From an uncultured Clostridia bacterium (GTDB lineage Bacteria > Bacillota > Clostridia > Peptostreptococcales > Anaerovoracaceae), in assembly GCA_945830395.1 (NCBI GenBank), contig CALZYE010000003.1, positions 82,918-146,917 on the forward strand: DNA of 64,000 nt, given 5' to 3'. The notes below the pieces were generated by a model, which made no database searches, was not told the origin of the DNA, and saw only the letters and a list, made by a program, of their open reading frames with translations. The number at the start of each line of letters is the position of its first letter. Position 1 is the stretch's first letter. This document shows positions 53,421 to 62,269 of this stretch, piece after piece. The position numbers were made by a program, and so were the translations under genes.

Positions 53421-53954
53421 TCAGTGAACATATTTTTTAAGTTTTTCTATTACTAAAAATACAACTGCTCCTGCAACTCCAACTTGTATAATATTCCCCG
53501 GGATTGAACCAAATGGTGCAATCCAGTTTCCTGTTAAAACAAGCTCTGCAAAATAATATCCTACAACTTTTATTATTATCGCAACGAGTATTGCCGCCGC
53601 ATTATTGACATGCACATTCTTCAGCGGTCCTTTCTCTGCGAACCATCCAACGGCATAGCCCATAAAACCTACTATTATAAAAGTAAAAGGTGCCCACGCA
53701 GTCCATCCGCTGGTTATATCGAACAAAGCCATCCCGAAGGCTCCGCAAATTGCTCCCGTCTTTCGTCCAAACAGAAATGCTCCTAAGAAAAGAGGCAAAT
53801 TACCAAGATGAATAAGTCCGCCAGTTCCCATAAAAGGTAATCTTATCTGGACCTGCCAGGTACACACATAAACCAATGCTATAAACAGCGCTGCAATAAC
53901 CATTTCCTGAACATTGCTTCTGCCTGCGTTTCTCATGCTCTTTTCTGATGACAT
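53421..53954 (-). CDS. ECF transporter S component (PF07155-like)
   Basis: 177 residues, about six hydrophobic helices. MVIAALFIALVYVCTWQVQI is followed by GLIHLGNLPLFLGAFLFGRKTGAI and GAFGMALFDITSGWTAWAPFTF, the signature of a vitamin-type S component family that includes HmpT-like and riboflavin-like members. The substrate is unknown. The PLP enzyme downstream invites a vitamin B6-related guess, but nothing in the sequence proves it. No ATPase or EcfT gene is near, so it must share a general ECF module. No TPP or FMN riboswitch is visible upstream. Confidence 0.82.
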   Translation of the reverse strand: MSSEKSMRNAGRSNVQEMVIAALFIALVYVCTWQVQIRLPFMGTGGLIHLGNLPLFLGAFLFGRKTGAICGAFGMALFDITSGWTAWAPFTFIIVGFMGYAVGWFAEKGPLKNVHVNNAAAILVAIIIKVVGYYFAELVLTGNWIAPFGSIPGNIIQVGVAGAVVFLVIEKLKKYVH

Positions 53955-54048
53955 ATTTCCTCCAAAACATTAAACCAAACATAATAAATCAAATATAACT
54001 TTCTTAAACATCGCATATACATATTACTATATTTTCCCATATAACAAA

Positions 54049-54076
54049 ATACGCAAAAAATGATATTTTTGCGTAT
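54049..54076. repeat. Perfect 11-bp inverted repeat between the S component and DUF5301 genes
   Basis: Arms ATACGCAAAAA and TTTTTGCGTAT around a six-base loop, in the 232-base gap 53955-54186. On the minus strand a T-rich run (TTTGTTATAT) follows, so it may be the DUF5301 gene terminator; it could also be an operator for the S-component gene. Confidence 0.55.
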
Positions 54077-54186
54077 ACAGTAGTTGATATTTAATTGTTA
54101 CAAGAAACTGTATATATGTTTTACTATAAAAACAGCATATACACTTCCTATGGATTTCTCAATATGTACTTTTTATATATTAAATA

Positions 54187-54606
54187 CTATTCTGTAATTT
54201 TCATTATTTTATTATAATATTCATCTGAAATATCCCATATCCCCCCATATGGTTTTTCCATGTATTTCTTTCCTCCTTTTTCATAGAAATGAAATATAGC
54301 GGCTTTATCCGCATTTGAATATATTGACACGGTAAAAAATTTATCCGTATTTACAGGAGTCTCATTTGTTGACTCCTCTCCCCTATCTTTTTCTTTTTTT
54401 AAAGTATCTTTAATGATATTCATTATGTCTTTAGTGACGGATCCCGGTTTGATCAAAATTCCGTTTTTATCTTTGGATGTGCTTAGTTCAATCCCCGTAA
54501 CCTTATCATGACTTGGCAATTTCGGAGTATCTATTTTTTTTGAGGTGCACCCTAAAACTAAGGCTGCAGCCGTAATGCACATCACAGCAGTCAATATCTT
54601 TTTCAT
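54187..54606 (-). CDS. DUF5301 domain lipoprotein
   Basis: 139 residues. The signal peptide ends in the lipobox LVLGC (Cys20). The mature part resembles DUF5301: a helix with KDIMNIIKDTLKKEKDRGEES, then NETPVN, FFTVSIYSNADKAAIFHFYEKGGKKYMEKPYGGI near the end. Family members are small clostridial lipoproteins of unknown function. It lies 37 bases after the YwaF-like gene on the same strand, so the two may be cotranscribed. Confidence 0.75.
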   Translation of the reverse strand: MKKILTAVMCITAAALVLGCTSKKIDTPKLPSHDKVTGIELSTSKDKNGILIKPGSVTKDIMNIIKDTLKKEKDRGEESTNETPVNTDKFFTVSIYSNADKAAIFHFYEKGGKKYMEKPYGGIWDISDEYYNKIMKITE

Positions 54607-54643
54607 TCTTCAATCCCCCTTCAATCTATTAAGCAGTCTCCTG

Positions 54644-55345
54644 TTATTTTAAAACTAATCTGCGCTGTCTGCTTAATTTCATCTGCTTATATATAATATC
54701 GTACAGTCTATCGCATCCGTAAATTCCACCTGCAATCAGAGTGAACATTATTATAAACAACTGTATTGGGTTGAAATTGAAAGAAAATAATTTAGGCAAG
54801 TTCATCAGATAACCGTAATTACTGTTAAATGCGCGGTTAACAATTACTAAAACTATGTTCATACTCAGGGTATATATCCCTATTACGCTTGCTTTAAGGT
54901 TTCCACAGCCCTCAGATATAATAATCAAAGATGACATTCCGATAAAAATATGCATACATATGTAAGTTACATTTGTTAAATGAGGCCAAACAAAAGGTGC
55001 AGGATCAGGAAAAGAAAAGGCTATTATTGCACCTATCATACCTAACCACGCAAAATATCTCGTCATGCTTTTTTGCTTTAAAGTATATCCGACGGCAGTC
55101 ATTACAGCCGCAATCCTGCAATGATATAAAGGTAAACCCTCCTTTAAAAATAAAGTTTTATCTCCTGCATACCACGCAAACATTAAAATCTGCATTATCA
55201 CACTGCCTGTTATGGTCATAAGCAATACATTCTTTTTCTTTCTGAGCTTATACGCTAAACACAGCATCACTACAAATGTAATCCGTATAAGTAACATGTT
55301 CATAGTTATAAATCCATCCGGTTCATACCGAAAAAAATAGGACAT
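54644..55345 (-). CDS. TIGR02206/YwaF family integral membrane protein
   Basis: 233 residues with about six or seven hydrophobic helices and the family motif LPLYHCR near residue 76. Also visible are SFPDPAPFVWPHLTNVTYICMH and a short basic C-terminus (KLSRQRRLVLK). The family relates to eukaryotic TMEM164; its role in bacteria is unknown as far as I know. It has a GAGGAG site and a good promoter. Confidence 0.83.
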   Translation of the reverse strand: MSYFFRYEPDGFITMNMLLIRITFVVMLCLAYKLRKKKNVLLMTITGSVIMQILMFAWYAGDKTLFLKEGLPLYHCRIAAVMTAVGYTLKQKSMTRYFAWLGMIGAIIAFSFPDPAPFVWPHLTNVTYICMHIFIGMSSLIIISEGCGNLKASVIGIYTLSMNIVLVIVNRAFNSNYGYLMNLPKLFSFNFNPIQLFIIMFTLIAGGIYGCDRLYDIIYKQMKLSRQRRLVLK

Positions 55346-55405
55346 ATAGACTCACTCCTCATATTCATTCAATATATTAAACTCTATCTCTGTAACGTAT
55401 GAATC

Positions 55406-55434
55406 ATTATACTAAAATTACAGCCTTGTTTCAA
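55406..55434 (-). promoter_or_regulatory. Promoter of the YwaF-like/DUF5301 genes
   Basis: On the minus strand TTGAAA (55434-55429), a 17-base spacer and TATAAT (55411-55406). Confidence 0.75.
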
Positions 55435-55501
55435 GATTAAGAAAGGTTTGCGGATATTTCCATGCCAGATGGATTGCCTGCATATTATATTCTACACGAT
55501 T

Positions 55502-55530
55502 TTGCATGAAATTATATACTGTGTTATACT
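55502..55530 (+). promoter_or_regulatory. Promoter of the GDPD gene
   Basis: TTGCAT (55502-55507), a 17-base spacer and TATACT (55525-55530), giving a leader of about 107 bases. Confidence 0.65.
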
Positions 55531-55643
55531 TAACATGTATCATATGGGAAATTCCTTTTATCAGGGTACTTACGAGTACTTAAAAATAAAATCTGTTTTT
55601 CCCGCTTATTTTTTTGTATAGAAAGGGTTTATAAAAACGATAT

Positions 55644-57458
55644 ATGCTGTATGTAAATGAAGTACTGAAAAAAATATTCATAGAGCTTAAGACCTTTAAG
55701 CAAAATCTATGGACCTATGTTAAGTTTTTTATTATTGTCAAATCCCTATTAGCTTTTCTTCTCATTCCTATTTACCGTGTATTAATGAACCACTTAATAG
55801 AATCCACCGGAGAAAAAGCCCTGTCAAGCGGTAATTTTAAGGCTGTCATGATGACAACTCCCGGAGTTCTAATTCTGATTATAACATTCCTGTTCTTCCT
55901 TGTGTATATCAGCTTGGACATCAATACCTCTATACTTGTCAGCTCCGCTATACACAATAAGGATGAAAAAATCAAACTCCTTCCCATTCTAAAGGAAGGA
56001 TTAGGCTCAATGAATATTTTTGTATCTCCCGCAGGATTTCTCATCATGCTCTACATAATTCTCATCGTACCCTTAGTTGGTATAGGGCTGACCGTTTCAG
56101 CAGTAAAAAACTTTAGAATACCCAATTTTATTACTTCGGTTATCTTCGATAATAACTTTTATTTTGCATTGTATGTCGGCGTTTTAACTGTTTTGACCCT
56201 GATGAGTTTCTTTTCAATTTTCAGCTTCCATTATGCACTTCTCAAAAAAGAGAAACTTACAGATTCCATAAAAAAATCTATCCTTCTGGTATCAAAGCAC
56301 AAAAAGGAGCTTTTGGCACATATAACTTTCTTGACTTTTGGGCTTGTACTCTTTGAGTTTGCCATAACAGTATTGAGCAATACAGCTTTGGAAGCAATAA
56401 GTTCTGCCCTTCCTGCAGGTTCTTTCCCATCGCGATTTTTGATGTTGTCGACTTTGGTTTTATGTATTGAATCCATACAAATATTTATTTTGCTGTTTGT
56501 TCCAATAGAGGTTCATACTCTCACTGCAGCGTTTTATGAATACACGGAGGAATCCTTTTCAGCTCCGGGTTCAAATTTCAAATCCAAGGAAAATAACAGG
56601 TTCAAGCTGCTTATCGTTGTATTCCTGCTCTTTATATTCAATCTCTCCGTAAGTATCATTGGAACGGTATATTTTGACGAATTCTTTTACAGCAAAGCAA
56701 ATATAATGATTGTGGCCCATCGCGGCGGCGGTGACCTTGGACCGGAAAATACCATTAAAGGTATAAATGCTGCAAGTAAATTTGGAGCTGAATGGAGCGA
56801 AATAGATGTTCAAAGAACTAAGGACGAAAAATATATTATAAATCACGACAATACCTTTGAAAGACTGACGGGAAACGAAAATTCTCCCGGGGAAATGACC
56901 CTGAGCCGGATAAAAAAATTAAAGGTGAAGGACACATTTTCTCCCCATCGAAAGTGGGGGAAAATTCCGACCTTGGAAGAAACCTTGGATTTTTCAAAAG
57001 GCAAAATCGGGCTTTTGGTTGAGCTGAAAGGAAAAAGCGCAGACAGGAAAATGGCTGATGATGTTGTAAAAGCTATATCAAGCAGAAAGATGACAAAGGA
57101 ATGCGTTGTAATAAGTTTGGATTACAAGCTGATAGAATATGTCAAAAAGAAGTATCCTCAAATAAAGACAGGGTATTTGTATTTCTTCGTCTTTGGTGAT
57201 GCCTCAAGATTCAATGCAGATTATCTCATAATGGAGGAAGATATCGTAAACGAAAATATAGTTCGCCGTCTGCACGAGGATAATAAAAAAGTTCTTGCAT
57301 GGACCGTAAATGAAGAAGAGACTGTTCACCGTCTGGCAGAGGCTCATGTAGACGGAATAATCACAGATAATGTAAAGGGAATTCGAAAAGCTTTGGATTC
57401 AGAGAAGAAAAAAAATGATATTGATATAATTATGGAGGAATTGATGAGTCACTTTTAA
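55644..57458 (+). CDS. Membrane-anchored glycerophosphodiester phosphodiesterase
   Basis: 604 residues. The first 340 form a large membrane domain with seven or eight hydrophobic helices (PF10110-like). The C-terminal GDPD domain starts at about 352 with MIVAHRGGGDLGPENTIKG, has EIDVQRTKDEKYIINHDNTFERLTG with the catalytic acidic residues and His, LVELKG and a last HVDGIITDN. It hydrolyses glycerophosphodiesters from lipids or teichoic acids to glycerol-3-phosphate. The start is uncertain: the nearest AAAGGG is about 17 bases before the ATG. Confidence 0.92.
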   Translation: MLYVNEVLKKIFIELKTFKQNLWTYVKFFIIVKSLLAFLLIPIYRVLMNHLIESTGEKALSSGNFKAVMMTTPGVLILIITFLFFLVYISLDINTSILVSSAIHNKDEKIKLLPILKEGLGSMNIFVSPAGFLIMLYIILIVPLVGIGLTVSAVKNFRIPNFITSVIFDNNFYFALYVGVLTVLTLMSFFSIFSFHYALLKKEKLTDSIKKSILLVSKHKKELLAHITFLTFGLVLFEFAITVLSNTALEAISSALPAGSFPSRFLMLSTLVLCIESIQIFILLFVPIEVHTLTAAFYEYTEESFSAPGSNFKSKENNRFKLLIVVFLLFIFNLSVSIIGTVYFDEFFYSKANIMIVAHRGGGDLGPENTIKGINAASKFGAEWSEIDVQRTKDEKYIINHDNTFERLTGNENSPGEMTLSRIKKLKVKDTFSPHRKWGKIPTLEETLDFSKGKIGLLVELKGKSADRKMADDVVKAISSRKMTKECVVISLDYKLIEYVKKKYPQIKTGYLYFFVFGDASRFNADYLIMEEDIVNENIVRRLHEDNKKVLAWTVNEEETVHRLAEAHVDGIITDNVKGIRKALDSEKKKNDIDIIMEELMSHF

Positions 57459-57466
57459 TAGAAAAA

Positions 57467-57541
57467 CTCCGGTGAGAAATCGCCGGAGCAAAAGTCTAAC
57501 TCTTGGGAGTACCTCAGTCAAAATGACATCGCCTCCTTTTT
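57467..57541. terminator. Hairpins between the converging GDPD and ABC genes
   Basis: CTCCGG / CCGGAG (57467-57472 with 57483-57488) lies just after the GDPD stop. Further on, GGAG...GTCA / TGAC...CTCC ends in TTTTTT near 57541 and looks like the real plus-strand terminator. Confidence 0.5.
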
Positions 57542-57592
57542 TATATGCAAAGATTCAAAGGCCTTGCCTGTCGGTTTTCTTTATGTAATCCA

Positions 57593-59329
57593 CTATAATT
57601 TCCAGTTGGCTGCCCGTTCTCTCGCCTTAATAAACGCTGAGTAAATGCCTTCATCATTTATCAAATCTTCATGTTTTCCTTCTTGTACCAGCTTGCCGTT
57701 ATCAATTACCAAGATCCTATCCGCCCTTCTCACGGTAGAAAGTCTGTGGGCTATGGAAATCACAGTATGTCCTTTGGATAATTCTTCAATAGCTGCCAAA
57801 ATCTCACTTTCATTTTCAGGATCTACCGAACTGGTCGCTTCATCTAAAAGGATAACGGGTGCATTTTTAAGCAAGGCTCTGGCAATGGAAACTCTTTGCT
57901 TTTCTCCGCCGGAAAGAGAGCTTCCACCCTCTCCGACCATAGTTTTGTAGCCATCTGGAAGCTCCATGATAAACTCATGGCAATGGGCCTTTTTGGCAGC
58001 CTCCACTATTTCCTCATGGCTTGCCTTGGGATTTGCAAAGCGAATATTATTTTCTATGGTATCCTGAAAGAGATACACATCTTGAAAAACAAGAGAAAGA
58101 TTTTTAAGCAATGTTTCAACCTTATAATCTCGTATATCCTTACCTCCCAAGCTGATTTCACCGCTGTCAACATCATAAAAACGGGATATTAAATTGATAA
58201 TTGTAGTTTTTCCTGAGCCTGAGGGACCTACTATAGCCGTCTTTGAACCTTGAGGAATAGTAAATGATATGTTTTTTAGAACAGAATTTCTTTTATCGTA
58301 GCTAAAACTCACATTCTCAAACACAATGTCTTGATTTTCCATAACTTCCAAAGCGCCGTCACTTATTTCGGGAATATCTAAAACCTCATCTAAATACTGC
58401 ATATTGGCAGGATTTTTAACCATCAGTATTGCTGCGTTTTCAAGTTGTTTCAAACCGCCGAAAAGCATAAAACCCGCCGCCGAAACAGTAAGTGCCTGCG
58501 GTAATAAAACTTCACCCTTAGTATAAAGGTAACAGGAAAACAGTGTTACAAATAAACTCGAAAGATTGATAATTGTTGTGAAAATTCTCGAATAAATAAC
58601 AAACACTATCTCAAAATGTACTTGAGAAAGCCTAAGTTCCTCAGAAGAGTTTTTCAAGTTAGAATGAATTTCTTCCACAACCCCTGCATCAACCAAAGGA
58701 AAACTGCGAAGCACGGGAACACCGCAGATACTGTCTATAAGAGCGTCATTCACCTTGGTAATCGCAGCGTGTTCACGGCTGACCTCTTTCTTGGATTGAT
58801 TTACCATAAGTAATACGCAAATCCAAATGAGAATTAAGCAAATTAAAGTCAAAATCCCGATTTTAACATTTATGCCAAACATCCCGATTAAGAGGAAAAA
58901 TGATATTGATATGCCGGAAAAAGCAAAGTCAATGCTCATTGAAGAGTAATTTTCAAGGCTTTTCATAACATTGGTAAATGCCGCCATAATTCTTGAAAGA
59001 CTTTGTTCTGCAAAATATCCCATAGGAGCTTTTTTGAGTTTTTCGCCGACTGTAAGCCTGTAGTCTTTAAAGATGCCAAAAAAAACGCCGTCGCTGAAAC
59101 CGCTTTTTGCCCATCCTGTCAGGAAATTAAACAGGAAGGAAATAAACAGCACTCCGAAAATCATCAAAATATGACGATTACTGGTTTCTTTCATCCAACT
59201 AAACGAAAGAAAAAGGGCAACGAATCCGAATAAAACCGAAGCATTTTGTAGAAAAATAAGGATTATTCCGGCTTTAAGACGGTTTTTATATTGTCCTGCT
59301 AATTTAAACGATAATTTAATAAATTTCAT
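57593..59329 (-). CDS. ABC exporter half-transporter, second subunit
   Basis: 578 residues: a six-helix transmembrane domain (about 15-310) and an ATPase domain (about 335-578) with GPSGSGKTTIINL (Walker A), LVFQDVYLFQDTI (Q-loop), LSGGEKQRVSIARAL (signature), VILLDEATSSVD (Walker B with catalytic Glu) and SIAHRLSTV (H-loop). All active residues are intact. It starts three bases after the partner subunit, so the two should form a heterodimer. Cargo unknown; a role in drug or peptide efflux is only a guess from the TetR context. Confidence 0.94.
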   Translation of the reverse strand: MKFIKLSFKLAGQYKNRLKAGIILIFLQNASVLFGFVALFLSFSWMKETSNRHILMIFGVLFISFLFNFLTGWAKSGFSDGVFFGIFKDYRLTVGEKLKKAPMGYFAEQSLSRIMAAFTNVMKSLENYSSMSIDFAFSGISISFFLLIGMFGINVKIGILTLICLILIWICVLLMVNQSKKEVSREHAAITKVNDALIDSICGVPVLRSFPLVDAGVVEEIHSNLKNSSEELRLSQVHFEIVFVIYSRIFTTIINLSSLFVTLFSCYLYTKGEVLLPQALTVSAAGFMLFGGLKQLENAAILMVKNPANMQYLDEVLDIPEISDGALEVMENQDIVFENVSFSYDKRNSVLKNISFTIPQGSKTAIVGPSGSGKTTIINLISRFYDVDSGEISLGGKDIRDYKVETLLKNLSLVFQDVYLFQDTIENNIRFANPKASHEEIVEAAKKAHCHEFIMELPDGYKTMVGEGGSSLSGGEKQRVSIARALLKNAPVILLDEATSSVDPENESEILAAIEELSKGHTVISIAHRLSTVRRADRILVIDNGKLVQEGKHEDLINDEGIYSAFIKARERAANWKL

Positions 59330-59332
59330 ATC

Positions 59333-61252
59333 CTATTCCTCCCCTAAATATTTTTTCCAAAGGCCTGCATAAAGCGGTTCCTTCATCAATTCATCGTGTC
59401 TGCCCTTTGCTGCAATTTTACCTTTATCAATTAAGATAATTTGATGTGCCTGCTTGATTGTATTCAACCTATGAGCAACTATCAGAAGGTTTTTTCCTTT
59501 TACAAGATGTGATATTGCTTCTTGAATAAGGGCCTCGTTTTCCGGGTCGGCATAAGCGGTCGCCTCATCTAAGATAATTGTGGAAGCCGGCTTCAAAATA
59601 GCCCTGGCAAGTGTTATGCGCTGGCGTTCACCGCCCGACATCAATCCGCCCGCATCGCCTGCCTTTGTGTTATATCCCTCAGGCAGCGCCATGATAAACT
59701 CATGACAATGAGCAGCCTTTGCCGCTTCGATAATTTCTTCTTCGGCGGCATTCGGTTTTCCAAGACGGATATTGTCCTTTATGCTCACATCAAACAGAAA
59801 GTTATCTTGAGAAACGAAGGAAATTTCTTCAGTAAGTTGTTTAAATGAAATATTTTTTGTATCTGCACCGCCGATGGAAATCATGCCCGATGACTGATCC
59901 CAAAAGCCCGCCAGAAGTTTTGCAATTGTCGATTTTCCACCGCCTGAAGGACCTACAAGCGCAGTTACTTCGCCCGGCTTGGTCTCAAAAGATATGTTAT
60001 GTAATATTTCATTATCCTCATGATATGAAAAACTTACATTCTCAAATTTTATTCCCTTATTCTTATCGAGAGCCGCTCTGTTTTGGGCATCAGGGCGTTT
60101 TTGAACAGGCATGTCAAGCAATTCCTTTATAGGCACCCAGTTGTTGGAAGCCATCTGAAAGAGTTCAAAGCTCATTATTATTGCAAAAGCCTGTGGCAGT
60201 ATGGAAATAGGCAGAATAAGGGATAAGAGCAAAGTTTCAATACCTATTTGACCCTGCCCGTAGAAATGAAATGCTAACGGCATGCTGACCAGCTGCGGTG
60301 TCATCATTGCCGCAGTCATCAATGCTTTGCCAAGCCAACTTTGCTTCCACCACTTCATCGTAGAGAAATGATAAAATTTTACGGCATCAGCAAACTTTCC
60401 GTAAGAAGCCTTGTCCTGTGCAAAGGCTTTTATTACAGGAATTCCACGAACATATTCGGCACTTCTATCTGCTACATTGGCATAGCTTGACAGCCAAACT
60501 GCCATTCTGCCGCGATATTGGTACATCATCGTCCCCATACCGATGACTGCAATAGGAAGAGGTGCAAAAATTGATAGACCTATGCGCCAATCCAAGAAGA
60601 ATAAAATTATTATGCAAAGCAGCGGGTGCAAAAGGCGACTTGGCAGCTCCGGCATGAGATGTGCTACCCAATCTTCCATATCAGCCACTCGCTCCATGAT
60701 AATAACCTTAATCTTTCCTACAGGGTTATCTACCAAATATCCCATTGGGATTACCTTCAATTTATCAAATAAAGTCTGTCTGAGCTTTGCAAGTATAGCA
60801 AACGATGTTTTATGTGAAATAACAGTACTAAAGCCGGTGAATATAAAATAAAGCAGCAATGAACCCATTGCCAAAAAAGCATATTTTAAAAGTTCATCAA
60901 ATCCTGTGGGATTTCCATAGGCACGTTTTATAAGCCAACCTGCTGCGTATGCACTGAAAAAATAAGTGGCAAAACTAAAAAGCTCTCCAATGCAGGCAAG
61001 AACAATGGAAATACGCATCCTGCCCCTGCACTCCGGAGCAACGCTCATCAGCTGCCTGCTCAAACCGACCATGCTGATTTGCGGTTGCTTCTCACTTTGC
61101 TGAACATCATTTTCAATTCTTCTCATAACCTCATCTGGAACATCAAGATTCAGACTTTCAATCTCCGCGATTAAGTCTTCAGTTTTATTGACCTTTTTGT
61201 TATCCAAAGTGCAATCAGGCGTTTCATCAAAATTACCTTTTTTATTTTTCAT
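59333..61252 (-). CDS. ABC exporter half-transporter, first subunit
   Basis: 639 residues. A charged N-terminal extension of about 75 residues (NKKVNKTEDLIAEIESLNLDVPDE) precedes the transmembrane domain (about 78-355), followed by an ATPase domain with GPSGGGKSTIAKLLAG, FVSQDNFLFDVS, MSGGERQRITLARAI, IILDEATAYADPENE and IVAHRLNTI. Active residues are intact. It follows tetR by 45 bases and precedes its partner. The extension is not part of the usual ABC fold. Confidence 0.94.
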   Translation of the reverse strand: MKNKKGNFDETPDCTLDNKKVNKTEDLIAEIESLNLDVPDEVMRRIENDVQQSEKQPQISMVGLSRQLMSVAPECRGRMRISIVLACIGELFSFATYFFSAYAAGWLIKRAYGNPTGFDELLKYAFLAMGSLLLYFIFTGFSTVISHKTSFAILAKLRQTLFDKLKVIPMGYLVDNPVGKIKVIIMERVADMEDWVAHLMPELPSRLLHPLLCIIILFFLDWRIGLSIFAPLPIAVIGMGTMMYQYRGRMAVWLSSYANVADRSAEYVRGIPVIKAFAQDKASYGKFADAVKFYHFSTMKWWKQSWLGKALMTAAMMTPQLVSMPLAFHFYGQGQIGIETLLLSLILPISILPQAFAIIMSFELFQMASNNWVPIKELLDMPVQKRPDAQNRAALDKNKGIKFENVSFSYHEDNEILHNISFETKPGEVTALVGPSGGGKSTIAKLLAGFWDQSSGMISIGGADTKNISFKQLTEEISFVSQDNFLFDVSIKDNIRLGKPNAAEEEIIEAAKAAHCHEFIMALPEGYNTKAGDAGGLMSGGERQRITLARAILKPASTIILDEATAYADPENEALIQEAISHLVKGKNLLIVAHRLNTIKQAHQIILIDKGKIAAKGRHDELMKEPLYAGLWKKYLGEE

Positions 61253-61297
61253 ATTAAATCACTCCTTTTTTAGTCATAACCAAATTATGCGAAAAAA

Positions 61298-61903
61298 TTA
61301 TTTTATTTTGCCTTTTTCATAGCAGTCGATAAACAGCTTGACTGCTTCCACAAAAAAATCCCTGTTTTTTGCAAAGTTATCCCTCGCTCCATCCAAAATT
61401 TCACAGCCGAGAATTATTGTATTCATAAAAAATATCAAAAAATCATTTGAGAAATACTCGTAGCCGTCAGCTTCCGCCCCTTTAACTCCTTTACATGTGG
61501 TTTTTAATGTTTCTTCCACCAATATTGGAAACAAATCCCTTAGTTCTTTGCTGTTTTTTTGAGCCTGAAGATAGATTGCATATACGCTCATAAGCTCACT
61601 TTCGTCAAGGGCTTTATCAACAATGAGCTGTGCTACGACATTTTTGTCTAAATCCCCTGAATAGTCCTTCAAAAATTCATTAATCTTGTATATACGGTAA
61701 GCCATGCCTTCCCGCATCAAATCATGTAATATTTCCACTTTATTTTTATAATGGTAATACACCCCTCCTCTGGACAGCGATGTTTCAGTGATAATATCTT
61801 CCATTACCGTGTCAGCAAATCCTTTCCTTAAAAAGACCTTTTTAGCTGCATCTAATATCTCTTTTTTTCTAATCTGACCGACTTTCTGCTTTTTCTCTTC
61901 CAT
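61298..61903 (-). CDS. TetR family transcriptional regulator
   Basis: 201 residues. The N-terminal HTH domain (residues 10-57) shows IRKKEILDAAKKVFLRKGFADTVMEDIITETSLSRGGVYYHYKNK, typical of TetR (the run is quoted only to its key segments: RKGF, SRGGVYYHY). The C-terminal ligand domain is not diagnostic. It is the first gene of an operon with both ABC subunits and lies under a promoter overlapped by a palindrome, so autorepression and control of the exporter are likely. Confidence 0.92.
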   Translation of the reverse strand: MEEKKQKVGQIRKKEILDAAKKVFLRKGFADTVMEDIITETSLSRGGVYYHYKNKVEILHDLMREGMAYRIYKINEFLKDYSGDLDKNVVAQLIVDKALDESELMSVYAIYLQAQKNSKELRDLFPILVEETLKTTCKGVKGAEADGYEYFSNDFLIFFMNTIILGCEILDGARDNFAKNRDFFVEAVKLFIDCYEKGKIK

Positions 61904-62017
61904 GATAAACCTCTCTCGCTAACAAAATGCCGATAACCGTCCATCGGTGCATCCGGTTGTTTCAGACTGCGTGAAAAGGTTTATACAGTCCAAAAACTGA
62001 CAGCTATGTCGGTTTTC

Positions 62018-62046
62018 ATTATAACACCCGGCTTAGTTAGAGTCAA
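62018..62046 (-). promoter_or_regulatory. Promoter of the tetR-ABC operon
   Basis: On the minus strand TTGACT (62046-62041), a 17-base spacer and a perfect TATAAT (62023-62018). Confidence 0.8.
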
Positions 62047-62050
62047 CTAA
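62033..62050. promoter_or_regulatory. Candidate TetR operator
   Basis: An 18-base inverted repeat TTAGTT-N6-AACTAA with perfect arms covers the whole -35 box of the tetR promoter. Size, symmetry and position are what a TetR dimer site should show. Confidence 0.7.
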
Positions 62051-62192
62051 CTATTTAATCTTCATACACAAGAAGCTTTTGTGATCATCAAGGGAAAATG
62101 TAACTATGTAAACTATCAAGAAAAAATCTCCCACCCATAACTCAAATGATCAATGTGTCAAAAACTGATCCCCTTCAAAATTTGCAATCGAA

Positions 62193-62217
62193 AAGACGAT
62201 AGTTTTTTCTATCGCCT
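62193..62217 (-). terminator. Terminator of the methyltransferase gene
   Basis: Stem GGCGATAG / CTATCGTC with a six-A loop on the minus strand, followed by TTTTCG, about 54 bases after the stop. Confidence 0.7.
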
Positions 62218-62269
62218 TTGGTAAATATTTCTATGATTTTTTTTATTTTACAAAAAAATTGTTATTTTG

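Larger units (their letters stand above)
55346..55643. other. 298-base divergent gap between the YwaF-like and GDPD genes
   Basis: It contains one promoter for each gene and no other reading frame I can support. The leader before the GDPD gene holds a short direct repeat GTACTTA (about 55567-55582). Confidence 0.5.
61904..62269. other. 366-base gap between tetR and the methyltransferase gene
   Basis: It contains the tetR promoter/operator at 62018-62050, a leader of about 108 bases with a small hairpin (CCGATGG..TTATCGG region near 61935), and the methyltransferase terminator at 62195-62216. No reading frame is supported. Confidence 0.5.

Noticed and set aside
53955..54186. TPP or other riboswitch before the ECF S-component gene
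   Set aside because: None of the conserved core motifs I know are present, only AT-rich repeats.
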